Positions 56,589-64,000 of a DNA stretch of 64,000 nt are shown piece after piece (the stretch's first letter is position 1; every line of letters begins with the position of its first letter). The notes under the pieces are model-generated. The model had not been told where the DNA came from and made no database searches. It saw only the letters and a program-made list of their open reading frames with translations. This stretch comes from a bacterium (lineage in GTDB: Bacteria; Elusimicrobiota; Elusimicrobia; Elusimicrobiales; UBA9959): contig JAJZPF010000008.1 of assembly GCA_021811315.1 (NCBI GenBank), positions 1-64,000 of the forward strand, written 5' to 3'. The translations under genes were made by a program, and so were the position numbers.

Positions 56589-56610
56589 AAAAAAGAGAGA
56601 GCCGCCTCTC
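56589..56610 (-). terminator. Terminator of the Ser/Thr kinase gene
   Basis: On the minus strand gagag, loop, ctctc and a run of T (complement of aaaaaa at 56589-56594), about 45 bases after the kinase stop codon. A second GC-rich hairpin (tgccgg-tcg-ccggca) is next to it. Confidence 0.55.
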
Positions 56611-56654
56611 CTCCTGCCGGTCGCCGGCAAAAAAATCAGCGGCTGCTTATCTTT

Positions 56655-59114
56655 TTACGCTATTTCGTTCAACGCCCGGCGGAAGTCGTCGGCGCTGTGG
56701 AAGCGCTCTTCGGGGATGGGCGAGAGGCAGCGGTCCACCAGCGCGTCCACCCCTTTAGGGAGGCCGGGCATCATATCGGAGAGCCGCTGAAAGGTTTTAT
56801 GCGTCTTTTGATGATGGAAATCCGGCCCCGGGAAAGGCAGCACCCCGCTGAGGGCCTCGTAGAAGCACACGCCTAGAGAATAGATGTCGGATTCGACCGA
56901 GGAAACCCCGAGCTCCTGCTCCGGGGCCATATAAGCCGGCGAGCCCACCACTTCGCTCCTGGAAGCGCGGGCCAGGGACTCCTGGGCGCGCCTGGCCAGG
57001 CCGAAGTCCATCACCTTTATGGTCCCCTCCGCCGAAAGCATGATATTGGAAAGCTTCAGGTCCCTGTGCACCACGTTCTTGGAATGGGCGTAGGCCAGCG
57101 CCCCGGCGGTCTCGCCGAACATCGGCAGGGCCCTTTCGAAAGACAGGCGGGCTTCCTTGTTCAGCACCACGTCCAGGGTCTGCCCGTCCACGTGCTCGAA
57201 CACGAGGTAGATATTCTCTTCCTCTTCGAAGATGGTATAGATCTCCACGATCCCGGGATGGTGCAGCAGGGCCACGGTGCGGGCCTCGTCGAGGAAGCGC
57301 TGCTTCTCGCGCTCGTTCACCTTTATCTCCTCGCTCATCTTCTTGATGGCCACTTTGCGGCCGAGGGACTGGTCCGTGGCCTCGTAGACCACGCCCATAG
57401 CGCCCTCGCCGAGCTTGCGCTCGATCTTGTACTTCCCGGTGGCCACGCCCTCGTAGAAGACGGACGGAGACAGCACGTCGGGATGCGTGATGCGGGCGGC
57501 GGAGACCTCCCCGTCGTTCCTGTTGGACATTATATGCATGAGGCCGGCCGCCACCAGCCCGCCGCCGGTGAGGGTGAAGAACATCAGTATCAGGAACCGC
57601 TTGACCGGCGCGCGGCCTTCGCCGGGCTGCGCCCCGCCGCCGGCGGAGGCGTCCCGGCGCGCCGCCAGGCCGCCGTTGAAGCCCGGCACGCGCGGCCCGT
57701 ACTGCGCCACCGCGTCCTGGTAGCGGGTAGAGTAGGCGCCGCTCAGCGCCGCCGCCTGCTTGAAATCCTCGAGCATGCGCTTGTAGTCGCCCTGCTTCTC
57801 GTAGGACAGGGCCCGGTTGAACCAGGCGTCGGCGTAGCCGGGGCTGAGGCCGATGGCGCGGCTGGCGTCGGCCTCTGCGTCCCTGGCCTGGCCCTTGCGG
57901 TTCAGCGACCAGGCGCGCATGTTCAGGGCCTGCATATTGGAGGGGTCTTTCTCGATCACGTAGCCCGCGTCCCGCACGGCGTCGTCGTAGCGGCCGAGGA
58001 AATTATAGGCGTTGGCCCGCTCCAGGTAAGCCTCGTAATTGGCGGGGTCCTTCTCTATGGCCTGGCCGGCGTAGTGCACTGCGTTCTCATAGTCCCCGAG
58101 CCGGTTCTTCGCGACGGCCGTCTTAAGGTAGGCCTTGGACCTGGCAAAATCGGGGGCGGCCGGCTGCTCGCCCGCAAGAGCTTCCATCCCGCCGCCGGCC
58201 CCGCCCTTTACCGCGTCGGGGGCGTCGTCATAGGCGCCCATGGCGCGCTTTATCTCGTCCACCGAGGAGATCGACTTGAGCGTGGGCACCGCCTTGCGGC
58301 TTTCGAGCAGCGCGGCGAGCACCCGCGCTGATTCGTCCTGCGGGTCGATGCTCATGGCTTTTTTGATATCTTCTATGGCGCCCTTGCGGTCGTCGAGCGA
58401 GGCCCTGGCCAGCGCGCGCGCCTTATAGGCGTCCGGATCTTTTGAATCCAGCGCTATGGCGGTCGTGGCGGTCTTTTCGGCCATGGGGAAATTGCGGGCC
58501 TCGTTGTAATAGGAGGCCGCCGCGGTCTGCACGGAATGGTCCTCGGGATACTCCTGCACGGCCGAATTTACGGCCTGCTCCGCTTTCTTTTTGTCGCCGG
58601 AATCCGAAGCCATCTTGACGTCCACCAGGGCGTCCACCTGGTTGCGCTGAAAGCGCGCGAAGGAGGGGCCGCCGGGGAGATGACCGCCCGTGCCGTTGGG
58701 GTCCCAAGCCTGCACGGTGCGCAACTCGTAAGGGGCCAGGCCGACGGTAATGGCGTGGTACTCGGCCCTGCTTATGGTATTGTCCCGGGCGGCCTTGTGG
58801 AGCGAGAACATCATCTCCGCGATCTTGCCGGAATACTGCGTTCTGAACGCGGCGACTTCTTCTTTTGATTTCGGCTGTAAAACGCGCAGAAGCGCGGCGG
58901 CGGATTCCGTCGGTTTGTCCACCGTATTGAGCCGGAAAATATCCAGGTCGCTCTCCCCCTGGACCGGGACCTCCGCGGGACCGGGCACTACCGCGGGAAT
59001 AAGCTCGGCGCCGGTGGAAACGCCGGCTCCGGGGTCCCCTTCGGCCGCCAGGGAAGAAGAAGGCGCGGCCGCCAGGAGGCTCAAGCAAAAAAAAGCAGAA
59101 AGTATCTTCCTCAT
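56655..59114 (-). CDS. Transmembrane Ser/Thr protein kinase with N-terminal TPR region
   Basis: 819 residues. A signal peptide (ILSAFFCLSLLAAAPSSSLA) puts the N-terminal 500 residues outside the cytoplasm. That part has several TPR units (residues about 170-460, for example AVHYAGQAIEKDPANYEAYL and AVRDAGYVIEKDPSNMQALN). One transmembrane helix (LILMFFTLTGGGLVAAGLMH) precedes a C-terminal kinase domain: GEGAMGVVYEATDQSLGRKV, VAIKKM, HRDLKLSNIML, DFGLARR and SPAYMAPEQELG. All catalytic residues are present. This order (sensor-TM-kinase) is the reverse of PknB-type kinases. The TPR part probably senses a periplasmic partner. The promoter TTGACA-17-TATCCT lies at 59192-59164. Confidence 0.9.
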   Translation of the reverse strand: MRKILSAFFCLSLLAAAPSSSLAAEGDPGAGVSTGAELIPAVVPGPAEVPVQGESDLDIFRLNTVDKPTESAAALLRVLQPKSKEEVAAFRTQYSGKIAEMMFSLHKAARDNTISRAEYHAITVGLAPYELRTVQAWDPNGTGGHLPGGPSFARFQRNQVDALVDVKMASDSGDKKKAEQAVNSAVQEYPEDHSVQTAAASYYNEARNFPMAEKTATTAIALDSKDPDAYKARALARASLDDRKGAIEDIKKAMSIDPQDESARVLAALLESRKAVPTLKSISSVDEIKRAMGAYDDAPDAVKGGAGGGMEALAGEQPAAPDFARSKAYLKTAVAKNRLGDYENAVHYAGQAIEKDPANYEAYLERANAYNFLGRYDDAVRDAGYVIEKDPSNMQALNMRAWSLNRKGQARDAEADASRAIGLSPGYADAWFNRALSYEKQGDYKRMLEDFKQAAALSGAYSTRYQDAVAQYGPRVPGFNGGLAARRDASAGGGAQPGEGRAPVKRFLILMFFTLTGGGLVAAGLMHIMSNRNDGEVSAARITHPDVLSPSVFYEGVATGKYKIERKLGEGAMGVVYEATDQSLGRKVAIKKMSEEIKVNEREKQRFLDEARTVALLHHPGIVEIYTIFEEEENIYLVFEHVDGQTLDVVLNKEARLSFERALPMFGETAGALAYAHSKNVVHRDLKLSNIMLSAEGTIKVMDFGLARRAQESLARASRSEVVGSPAYMAPEQELGVSSVESDIYSLGVCFYEALSGVLPFPGPDFHHQKTHKTFQRLSDMMPGLPKGVDALVDRCLSPIPEERFHSADDFRRALNEIA

Positions 59115-59163
59115 AATGCGCTGAACCCTGCTGTTGAAGGATACACTTATCTGTTACCTACAT

Positions 59164-59192
59164 AGGATAAGGGGCAACCATTGATTTGTCAA
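59164..59192 (-). promoter_or_regulatory. Promoter of the Ser/Thr kinase gene
   Basis: On the minus strand TTGACA (59192-59187), 17-base spacer, TATCCT (59169-59164). The predicted start is about 45 bases before the kinase ATG at 59114. Confidence 0.65.
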
Positions 59193-59327
59193 GGGCCATC
59201 GGGCCCGTAAATTCGGGATCAGTATCCGCCCTTCCGGCTGGGCCCTTTGTCCCAGGCCGGGCTGGGCCTTACCGCCCTTGTTGTTTTCCCGGGGCAGGCT
59301 AAACTATATACAGCCAACGGAGGAACG

Positions 59328-60152
59328 ATGAAAAACCTTAAATCAACTTTGACCCTCGCCGCGATACTTTCAACAGTCTCCCCCTTTCTTTCAGCGCAGG
59401 ATAATAAAGATTATTTCACCGTGGCCAAAGAGGCCGTAACCCTCTCCTCCGTAGAACCCGGGAAGGACGCCGTCCCCCCGGAACCCGCCGGTTTTTCATC
59501 CCTTAAAGAAAACAAAGGCGCCGAGGGCGGCTTAGCCAATGCCGGGCTTGCCGCCTGGAGCGTGATCACCAGCGGGGCGCCCAGCGCCGCCTACGCCTCC
59601 GCCTATGCCTCCGCCATCCCCGGCTTCTCCTTCAACTGGGGCAATATCACCGGCTGGAAAGGCCCGAAAGAAATGGTTTACGGCTACAAGGTCACCAACC
59701 TTATGGGCGTGGACGTTATCGACGTAAAATACAAAATATCGTTTTTCTACGGCGGCACCGAGGATTACAGCGGGGATGGGGTCCGGCTGGACGACTACGT
59801 TTCCCAGGCCACCGGCAACAGCGTGCCCAAGGACAACAAGGTGCATGGCCGCTACATAACCAATTTCACCGTGCAGCCGGTGAGCGTGAACGTTAAGTGG
59901 GGCTGGAAATTCGACCTGGCGGTCAGGATGTCCGACCCTATGAACATAGGGACCAAGCAGGCGCCCGTGGCCGCCCTGCAGGCCTCGCTCAACTGGATCC
60001 GCTCGACCCCCTTCTCGACGAACGGCGGGACCCTGACCTACAATGTGGACGGCCTCGGGAACTTCAAGGACCTTACCCCGCAGGAGAAAGAGCTGACCGG
60101 CGAGATCCCCCCGGTCCAGCTCTCCGAAACCCCCGCCATCTCCTGGAACTAA
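59328..60152 (+). CDS. Secreted protein of unknown family
   Basis: 274 residues from the ATG at 59328, which has GGAGG five bases upstream. Signal peptide LKSTLTLAAILSTVSPFLSA, then a 50-residue segment rich in Glu and Pro and a beta-rich region with repeated tryptophans (FSFNWGNITGWKG, VNVKWGWKFDLAVRM, ASLNWIRSTPF). A low-complexity stretch (SAAYASAYASAIPGF) lies in the middle. The C-terminus ends PAISWN. No domain is recognised. It is followed by a strong terminator, so it is a single-gene unit divergent from the kinase gene. Confidence 0.65.
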   Translation: MKNLKSTLTLAAILSTVSPFLSAQDNKDYFTVAKEAVTLSSVEPGKDAVPPEPAGFSSLKENKGAEGGLANAGLAAWSVITSGAPSAAYASAYASAIPGFSFNWGNITGWKGPKEMVYGYKVTNLMGVDVIDVKYKISFFYGGTEDYSGDGVRLDDYVSQATGNSVPKDNKVHGRYITNFTVQPVSVNVKWGWKFDLAVRMSDPMNIGTKQAPVAALQASLNWIRSTPFSTNGGTLTYNVDGLGNFKDLTPQEKELTGEIPPVQLSETPAISWN

Positions 60153-60167
60153 AATTACGCAGCCAAT

Positions 60168-60197
60168 AAAAAACCCCGGCCTTCCCGGGGTTTTTTA
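60168..60197. terminator. Intrinsic terminator between convergent genes
   Basis: aaaaaaccccgg, short loop, ccggggttttttattt. A-run and T-run on both sides allow use in both directions, by the genes ending at 60152 and 60232. Confidence 0.85.
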
Positions 60198-60231
60198 TTT
60201 CTTGACTCTCGACTCCCGACCCCCGACTCCT

Positions 60232-60717
60232 CTATTTCCCCTGCCCGCAGCACTTCTTGTATTTTTTTCCCGAGCCGCAGGAGCAGGGATCGTTGCGGCC
60301 CACCTTGGGTTCTTCGCGGCGGACGGTCTCCACCTTCACCGCTTCCCCGCCCTGGAGCACCTCGGGATGCTTCTTCATCCACTTCTTTACTTCCTTGTCG
60401 TCGTTGATGTTCACCCCGTCGACGAGCATCTTGCGGTAGATGCCGATGATCAGGGCGCGCATCTGCGGGTCCTTGGCCTGCGCGAGGATCTGCGGCGACA
60501 TCTTGTCCAGCTCGGCGGCCAGCTCGGCGTCGGTTTTCTCGGAGGGCGCTTTTTCCTTTACAGGGGCGGCCGGGGCTTTAGCCGCGGGAACCTTCTTATC
60601 CTCGGCCGGCGCCGCCGGCTTCTCCTGCGGGAGATGGTTATGCCTCTGGACCGGTATCACCGGGGCCTTCTCTTCTTCCTTTTTACCTACCATCTTCTTT
60701 AAAAAATCCCAAGCCAT
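60232..60717 (-). CDS. SEC-C motif protein
   Basis: 161 residues. A flexible N-terminal half rich in Lys, Ala and Pro ([16 protein letters not shown]) precedes a helical segment ([18 protein letters not shown]) and a terminal SEC-C zinc motif: [20 protein letters not shown], as at the end of SecA. It has no signal peptide. Stand-alone SEC-C proteins are thought to bind zinc and to contact the ribosome or partner proteins. The gene is 32 bases from the next upstream gene (ptb) on the same strand and may be part of the ptb-buk operon. Confidence 0.75.
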   Translation of the reverse strand: MAWDFLKKMVGKKEEEKAPVIPVQRHNHLPQEKPAAPAEDKKVPAAKAPAAPVKEKAPSEKTDAELAAELDKMSPQILAQAKDPQMRALIIGIYRKMLVDGVNINDDKEVKKWMKKHPEVLQGGEAVKVETVRREEPKVGRNDPCSCGSGKKYKKCCGQGK

Positions 60718-60749
60718 AGTTTTTCTCCTTAAGTCGTTACTTTATTGAA

Positions 60750-61676
60750 TTATGCCGCTACTTTAGCCGCGTCTTTCAGAAAACAGGCGAGCGCGATGGA
60801 ATGCAGCTTGGTCATCGGAGTGTCCGTCCGGGAGGGCAGGATCACCGCCATATTGGAGCCCGCGAGCAGCGTGGCGGACTTCATGCCGGCGCCGAAAAAA
60901 GACAGGCACTTGTAAACGGGGTTTCCGGAATTAAGGTCCGGGAACAGGGCGATGTCGGTCTCGCCGGGCACGAGGCCCTTTATGCCTTTCTCGGCGGCCA
61001 GTTCCTTCGAGAAGGCGATATAGATGTCGTAGGGGCCTTCCACCACGCAGTTCTTCAGGCCGCCGGCCTTGTTCAGCTTCACGAGCGCGTCGGCGTCCAG
61101 GGTGCTGGGGATGCCGGGGTTCACTTTTTCCACCGGGCAGATCACGGCCACCTTGGGCGTCTCCACGCCCAGCATGCGCATCATGTCCACGGCGTTGCGG
61201 GTGATCTTGGCCTTCTGGTCCAGCGTCGGGCTGATCATGATGGCCGCGTCGGTCACCGCGAAAAGCTTGTGGTAGTTGGCCAGCTCGAACAGCACGAAGT
61301 GGCTGAGCACGGTGCCCTCGGCGACGGCGCCGACTTCCTTGCGCAGGATAGCCTTCATGTAGAACTTGGTGTCCACCAGGCCCTTCACCAGGAAATCCCC
61401 TTTGCCCGCCTTCACCAGGTCCACGGCCTTGTTGCACATCTCGGCGTGGTCGCTCAGGTCTATCTGCTCGAAAATGTCCAGCTTCAGCCCGACTTTGGCG
61501 GCCATGGCCCTGACCTGGTCTTTCGGGCCGATCAAAATGCCGCCGGAAATTATCCCGTGGTCCACGCCCATCTTGCAGGCGGTGAGGACCTCGTCGTTAT
61601 TGGCGCCGGGCACGACTATGCGGTTGGTCTTTCCCTTCACCATGCCTAAAAGCTCGTCGAAGTTCTTGAATTTCAT
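60750..61676 (-). CDS. ptb: Phosphate butyryltransferase (or related phosphate acyltransferase)
   Basis: 308 residues from the ATG at 61676, preceded by GGAGGAAA. Phosphate acyltransferase fold with VVPGANNDEVLTACK, GDFLVKGLVDTKFYMKAIL, VTDAAIMISPTLDQKAKITR and the C-terminal ATLLAGSNMAVILPSRTD. It converts acyl-CoA and phosphate to acyl phosphate and CoA. Butyryl is favoured because a butyrate kinase gene is directly upstream (33-base gap), but acetyl- or branched-chain-specific members look the same. The order on the minus strand is 62845-buk-ptb, probably one transcript. Confidence 0.88.
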   Translation of the reverse strand: MKFKNFDELLGMVKGKTNRIVVPGANNDEVLTACKMGVDHGIISGGILIGPKDQVRAMAAKVGLKLDIFEQIDLSDHAEMCNKAVDLVKAGKGDFLVKGLVDTKFYMKAILRKEVGAVAEGTVLSHFVLFELANYHKLFAVTDAAIMISPTLDQKAKITRNAVDMMRMLGVETPKVAVICPVEKVNPGIPSTLDADALVKLNKAGGLKNCVVEGPYDIYIAFSKELAAEKGIKGLVPGETDIALFPDLNSGNPVYKCLSFFGAGMKSATLLAGSNMAVILPSRTDTPMTKLHSIALACFLKDAAKVAA

Positions 61677-61709
61677 GTTTTCCTCCAGCACTTGGAATTT
61701 GCAGATCTG

Positions 61710-62858
61710 TTATACGGAGGCCAGCCGCGGGTGGCGCGCAGCGTAGCTCTTCACCTTGACGGGGTGGTCCAGCGCTATTTCCGCCGACCTGCGCAGCGAA
61801 GTCATCTCGTCCCCTCCGGGATAGGACAGGACGGGGGCTATCCAGGAGGTGCGGCGCTTTATCTCCTGCACCACCACCTTGCCATAAGCCAGCCCGCCGG
61901 TGAGCACTATGGCGTCCACTTTGCCTTCCAGCACCGCCGCCAGCGCGCCTATCTCCTTGGAGATCTGGTAAGCCATGGCCAGGACCGCCTCTTTGGCCTG
62001 CTCGCGCGAGACATTGGCCGGGTCCAGGCCGGAGCCGGGGGTCTCCTCGCCGGTAAGGATGTATTTTTCCAGGGCCTTGCAGTCGGAGGTCCCGGTATAG
62101 GCCGCCAGGCCGCCGCGGCCCTTGACCTTCAGTTTTATATCCGATAGCGTATACTTCCCGCTGAAGCACATCTTGACGAGCCCCCCGGTGGGCACGCCGC
62201 CGGAGCGCTGCGGGGTGAAGGGCCCGTCGCCGTCCAGCCCGTTATTCACGTCTATCACCCGGCCGCCGACGTGCGCCCCTACGGAAATTCCGCCGCCGCC
62301 GTGCATTATTATCAGGCGGCAGTCCTCGTAAGGCTTGCCTACCTGCCGCGCGGCGTGGCGGCCGACGCGCTTCTGGTTGAGGGCGTGGAAAATAGAGATG
62401 CGCGGGTTTTCCGGCATGCCCGAGTAGCGCGCGATCGGGTCCAGCTCGTCCACCACCACCGGGTCGGCGATGAAAGCTTTAACGCCGTTCAGCGCGGCGA
62501 TATCCCTGGCTATTATGCCGCCGAGATTGGAAGAGTGGTCGCCCAGGGCGCCTTCTTTCAGGTCCTCCAGCATGACGTCGTCGACTTCGTAAACGCCGCC
62601 TTCGATGGGCTTCACCAGGCCGCCGCGGCCGATCACGGCCTGGATCTCTTTCACGTCCACGCCGTGTTCTTTGAGCGCCTCCAGCGCCATGCGCCTGCGC
62701 AGGTCGAACTGGGCGGTGATCTTCTGGCGTTCGTAAGGCTTAAGGTCCTCGGGACTGTAGCGGACGGTCTTGTGAAAGACCTCCGTGACGCCGCGGAAAT
62801 AACTGACCTCGTCCGAGGTCGAGCCGGGGTTCAGCACCAGGATATTATAGTCCGCCAT
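61710..62858 (-). CDS. buk: Butyrate kinase
   Basis: 382 residues from the ATG at 62858, with AAGGAGG upstream. ASKHA-type kinase: NPGSTSDEVSYF phosphate loop, VIGRGGLVKPIEGGVYEVDD, LGGIIARDIA, RLIIMHGGGGISVGAH and the adenosine site AIVLTGGLAYGKVVVQ. This is longer than usual (about 355 residues) because of a C-terminal extension (PVKVKSYAARHPRLASV). It forms ATP from acyl phosphate and ADP, the energy-yielding last step of butyrate fermentation. The start overlaps the end of the secreted-protein gene by 14 bases, so translation is coupled with it. Confidence 0.92.
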   Translation of the reverse strand: MADYNILVLNPGSTSDEVSYFRGVTEVFHKTVRYSPEDLKPYERQKITAQFDLRRRMALEALKEHGVDVKEIQAVIGRGGLVKPIEGGVYEVDDVMLEDLKEGALGDHSSNLGGIIARDIAALNGVKAFIADPVVVDELDPIARYSGMPENPRISIFHALNQKRVGRHAARQVGKPYEDCRLIIMHGGGGISVGAHVGGRVIDVNNGLDGDGPFTPQRSGGVPTGGLVKMCFSGKYTLSDIKLKVKGRGGLAAYTGTSDCKALEKYILTGEETPGSGLDPANVSREQAKEAVLAMAYQISKEIGALAAVLEGKVDAIVLTGGLAYGKVVVQEIKRRTSWIAPVLSYPGGDEMTSLRRSAEIALDHPVKVKSYAARHPRLASV

Positions 62859-63981
62859 GAGTTCCTCCTTCGAAGCTGACTTCGTACAGGTAGGGCGCGT
62901 TCTTCTTCTCGAGCATGATGAAAATTTTTCCGCCGCCGCCGGAGGCGAAGCCGGGAAGCTCCTTGGCGCCGTAGCAGTATTCGTCCTTGCGGCAGGACAA
63001 AAGCGCCGAGGGAGCGCCCCACGGCCCCCACGGGTAAGCGGCCTGGCGCGCCATGACCCGGCCGCCCTCGGCCTCGTAATAAACCGCCAGATAGCTTTTA
63101 AGGCGGGCGTTATAGGAAACCGAGAATTCGTCGGGCATGCCTTCCAGCACGATGGAGGCCTCGGAGATATCGTCCGTCCAGGAAGCGGAGGCGGTTTCAA
63201 GGCTGTAGTAGGAATATTTTTCGCGCTGGGCCAGGTCCTGCGGCTTTACGCGGGCCAGCTCCGCGCCGTACTCCCCCGGAACCTGCATCGAGCGCCCGTA
63301 GACGTAAACCCAGCCGTCCTCGTCGGCCCAGACCGCCGAGCCGAAGGCCGGCTCGATGTCTTTCCACAGCGAGTAGCGCTCTCCCAGGCGCGCCTTGACG
63401 TACGGGCCCGCCGGGTTCTCCGCGACCGCCACGCCCTGGCCCACCCTGAAGTAATCGTAGGGTTCGGGCCCGTAATTGTTCATTATAGAGTAGAAAACGT
63501 GGCATTTGCCTCCGGCGCAGAGCCCCGAGCGCGGCCAGAATTTGCGCACCTGGCTGTACTCCTTGAGGTCGCCGGAAAGAAGCGGCAGCGGCCACCTGTT
63601 CTCGTCGGAAACATAGGCCAGCGCTCCCGCCTGCGCGTAGGGGGAGGTGCTGGGAGAGAAAGCCGCCGCGCCGTCGATTATACCCCAGACCGCCGCCTGG
63701 CCGTCGGCCTTCAGCTCCCCGGCCCAGATATTATTGAGCAGCCAGAGCGTGCGGCCGTCCGGCAGCGGCACGGCGAAGTTCCCGCCCTGGGCCACCACCG
63801 CCCCCGTGGACGGAGACTGGGCGAGCAGCGGGGTTCCGCTGGAGACGGAGAAGGAAGGAAAAGCGTTTTTCTGCTGGGCGGAGGACGGGAAGGCCAGGGC
63901 GAGGAATACGGAAATAGCCGCGAGACAGCGGATTGCAGGTCTTTCCCTTTTTAAGAGTTTCAGCGCCGCGGTCTTTAGCAT
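62845..63981 (-). CDS. Exported beta-propeller-like protein (DUF4185/GH43-like)
   Basis: 378 residues. Signal peptide RCLAAISVFLALAFPSSA, then repeated blades of a five-bladed propeller type. Blade cores include GRTLWLLNNIWAG, KCHVFYSIMNNYGPEPYD, PAFGSAVWADEDGWVYVYGR, YNARLKSYLAVYYEAEGG and GGGKIFIMLEKK. A catalytic Asp/Glu set typical of GH43 is not clear. It might bind or hydrolyse a glycan. It is oddly placed as first gene of the buk-ptb transcript (overlap 14 bases), which suggests coregulation or chance. The start is at 63981, close to the window edge. Confidence 0.75.
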   Translation of the reverse strand: MLKTAALKLLKRERPAIRCLAAISVFLALAFPSSAQQKNAFPSFSVSSGTPLLAQSPSTGAVVAQGGNFAVPLPDGRTLWLLNNIWAGELKADGQAAVWGIIDGAAAFSPSTSPYAQAGALAYVSDENRWPLPLLSGDLKEYSQVRKFWPRSGLCAGGKCHVFYSIMNNYGPEPYDYFRVGQGVAVAENPAGPYVKARLGERYSLWKDIEPAFGSAVWADEDGWVYVYGRSMQVPGEYGAELARVKPQDLAQREKYSYYSLETASASWTDDISEASIVLEGMPDEFSVSYNARLKSYLAVYYEAEGGRVMARQAAYPWGPWGAPSALLSCRKDEYCYGAKELPGFASGGGGKIFIMLEKKNAPYLYEVSFEGGTHGGL

Positions 63982-64000
63982 TTTTAGGCCTCTTGATTTC

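Noticed and set aside
57066..58331. 421-codon plus-strand frame
   Set aside because: Shadow of the Ser/Thr kinase gene, which has complete kinase motifs on the other strand.
1..64000. tRNA or rRNA genes
   Set aside because: Intergenic spaces were read for T-loop and cloverleaf patterns and none was convincing; this is by eye, and tRNAscan-SE would be decisive.

Overview
The window comes from a GC-rich Gram-negative bacterium. MltA and an N-acetylmuramoyl amidase point to a periplasm with peptidoglycan, and a lipobox protein and a predicted outer-membrane barrel point to an outer membrane. Most secreted proteins have no recognisable family. The many stand-alone receiver proteins, secreted proteases and phosphatases, Ptb/Buk and an ATP-type phosphofructokinase would suit a heterotroph of a poorly sampled lineage; Elusimicrobiota is my best guess, but this is inference and nothing here proves it. 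I see no rRNA, tRNA, CRISPR array or prophage.

Layout. 1-15.5 kb is a scarred accessory region. It holds two copies of one end of an IS91-like element (300-710 and 13786-14196, identical by eye), an IS630-type remnant, a HepT/MntA toxin-antitoxin pair, two convergent AAA ATPase remnants, and two surface proteins that have lost their 5' ends but share a C-terminal module ending in AVRKY. Three stand-alone response regulators follow (10.5-11.8 kb), then peptidoglycan hydrolases (amidase, M15-type peptidase, MltA) split by the IS91-like element.

16.8-17.5 kb has no protein gene. It contains a candidate small RNA (strong promoter, upstream palindrome, terminator) and two large hairpin repeats whose third relative lies at 55.2 kb. 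17.5-24.3 kb is housekeeping and metabolism: TrmH-family methyltransferase, phosphofructokinase, a membrane protein, an EamA transporter with a His-rich tail, glutamate dehydrogenase and a receiver protein. 24.3-37.4 kb is mostly minus-strand genes for secreted or membrane proteins: a CarF/PEDS1-like desaturase, PAP2 phosphatase, PEBP protein, secreted trypsin-like protease, metallo-beta-lactamase-fold protein, an ABC-2 transporter overlapping a barrel gene, a RIO-type kinase, GNAT and a transglutaminase-like protein.

37.5-40.9 kb is a serine operon (serC-serA-DUF1015). 41.1-44.1 kb is a 982-residue protein with receiver-like domains and a PPDK-type ATP-grasp domain, preceded by a perfect 2 x 46 bp tandem repeat. 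44.9-53.2 kb is a complete chemosensory operon (receiver, CheR, MCP, CheA hybrid, CheB, CheW, CheY) without flagellar genes. 53.5-64 kb holds a TPR-like lipoprotein, a flavin reductase, threonine dehydrogenase, a Ser/Thr kinase with N-terminal TPRs, a secreted protein, a SEC-C protein, and phosphate butyryltransferase/butyrate kinase downstream of a secreted beta-propeller-like protein.

How it fits together. The organism appears to interconvert acyl-CoA and acyl-phosphate for ATP, make serine and catabolise threonine, and assimilate ammonium. It secretes hydrolases and invests heavily in receiver-domain signalling. The most novel material is non-coding: the large hairpin repeat family and the adjacent small RNA locus. 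The shared C-terminal module of the surface proteins is also of interest.
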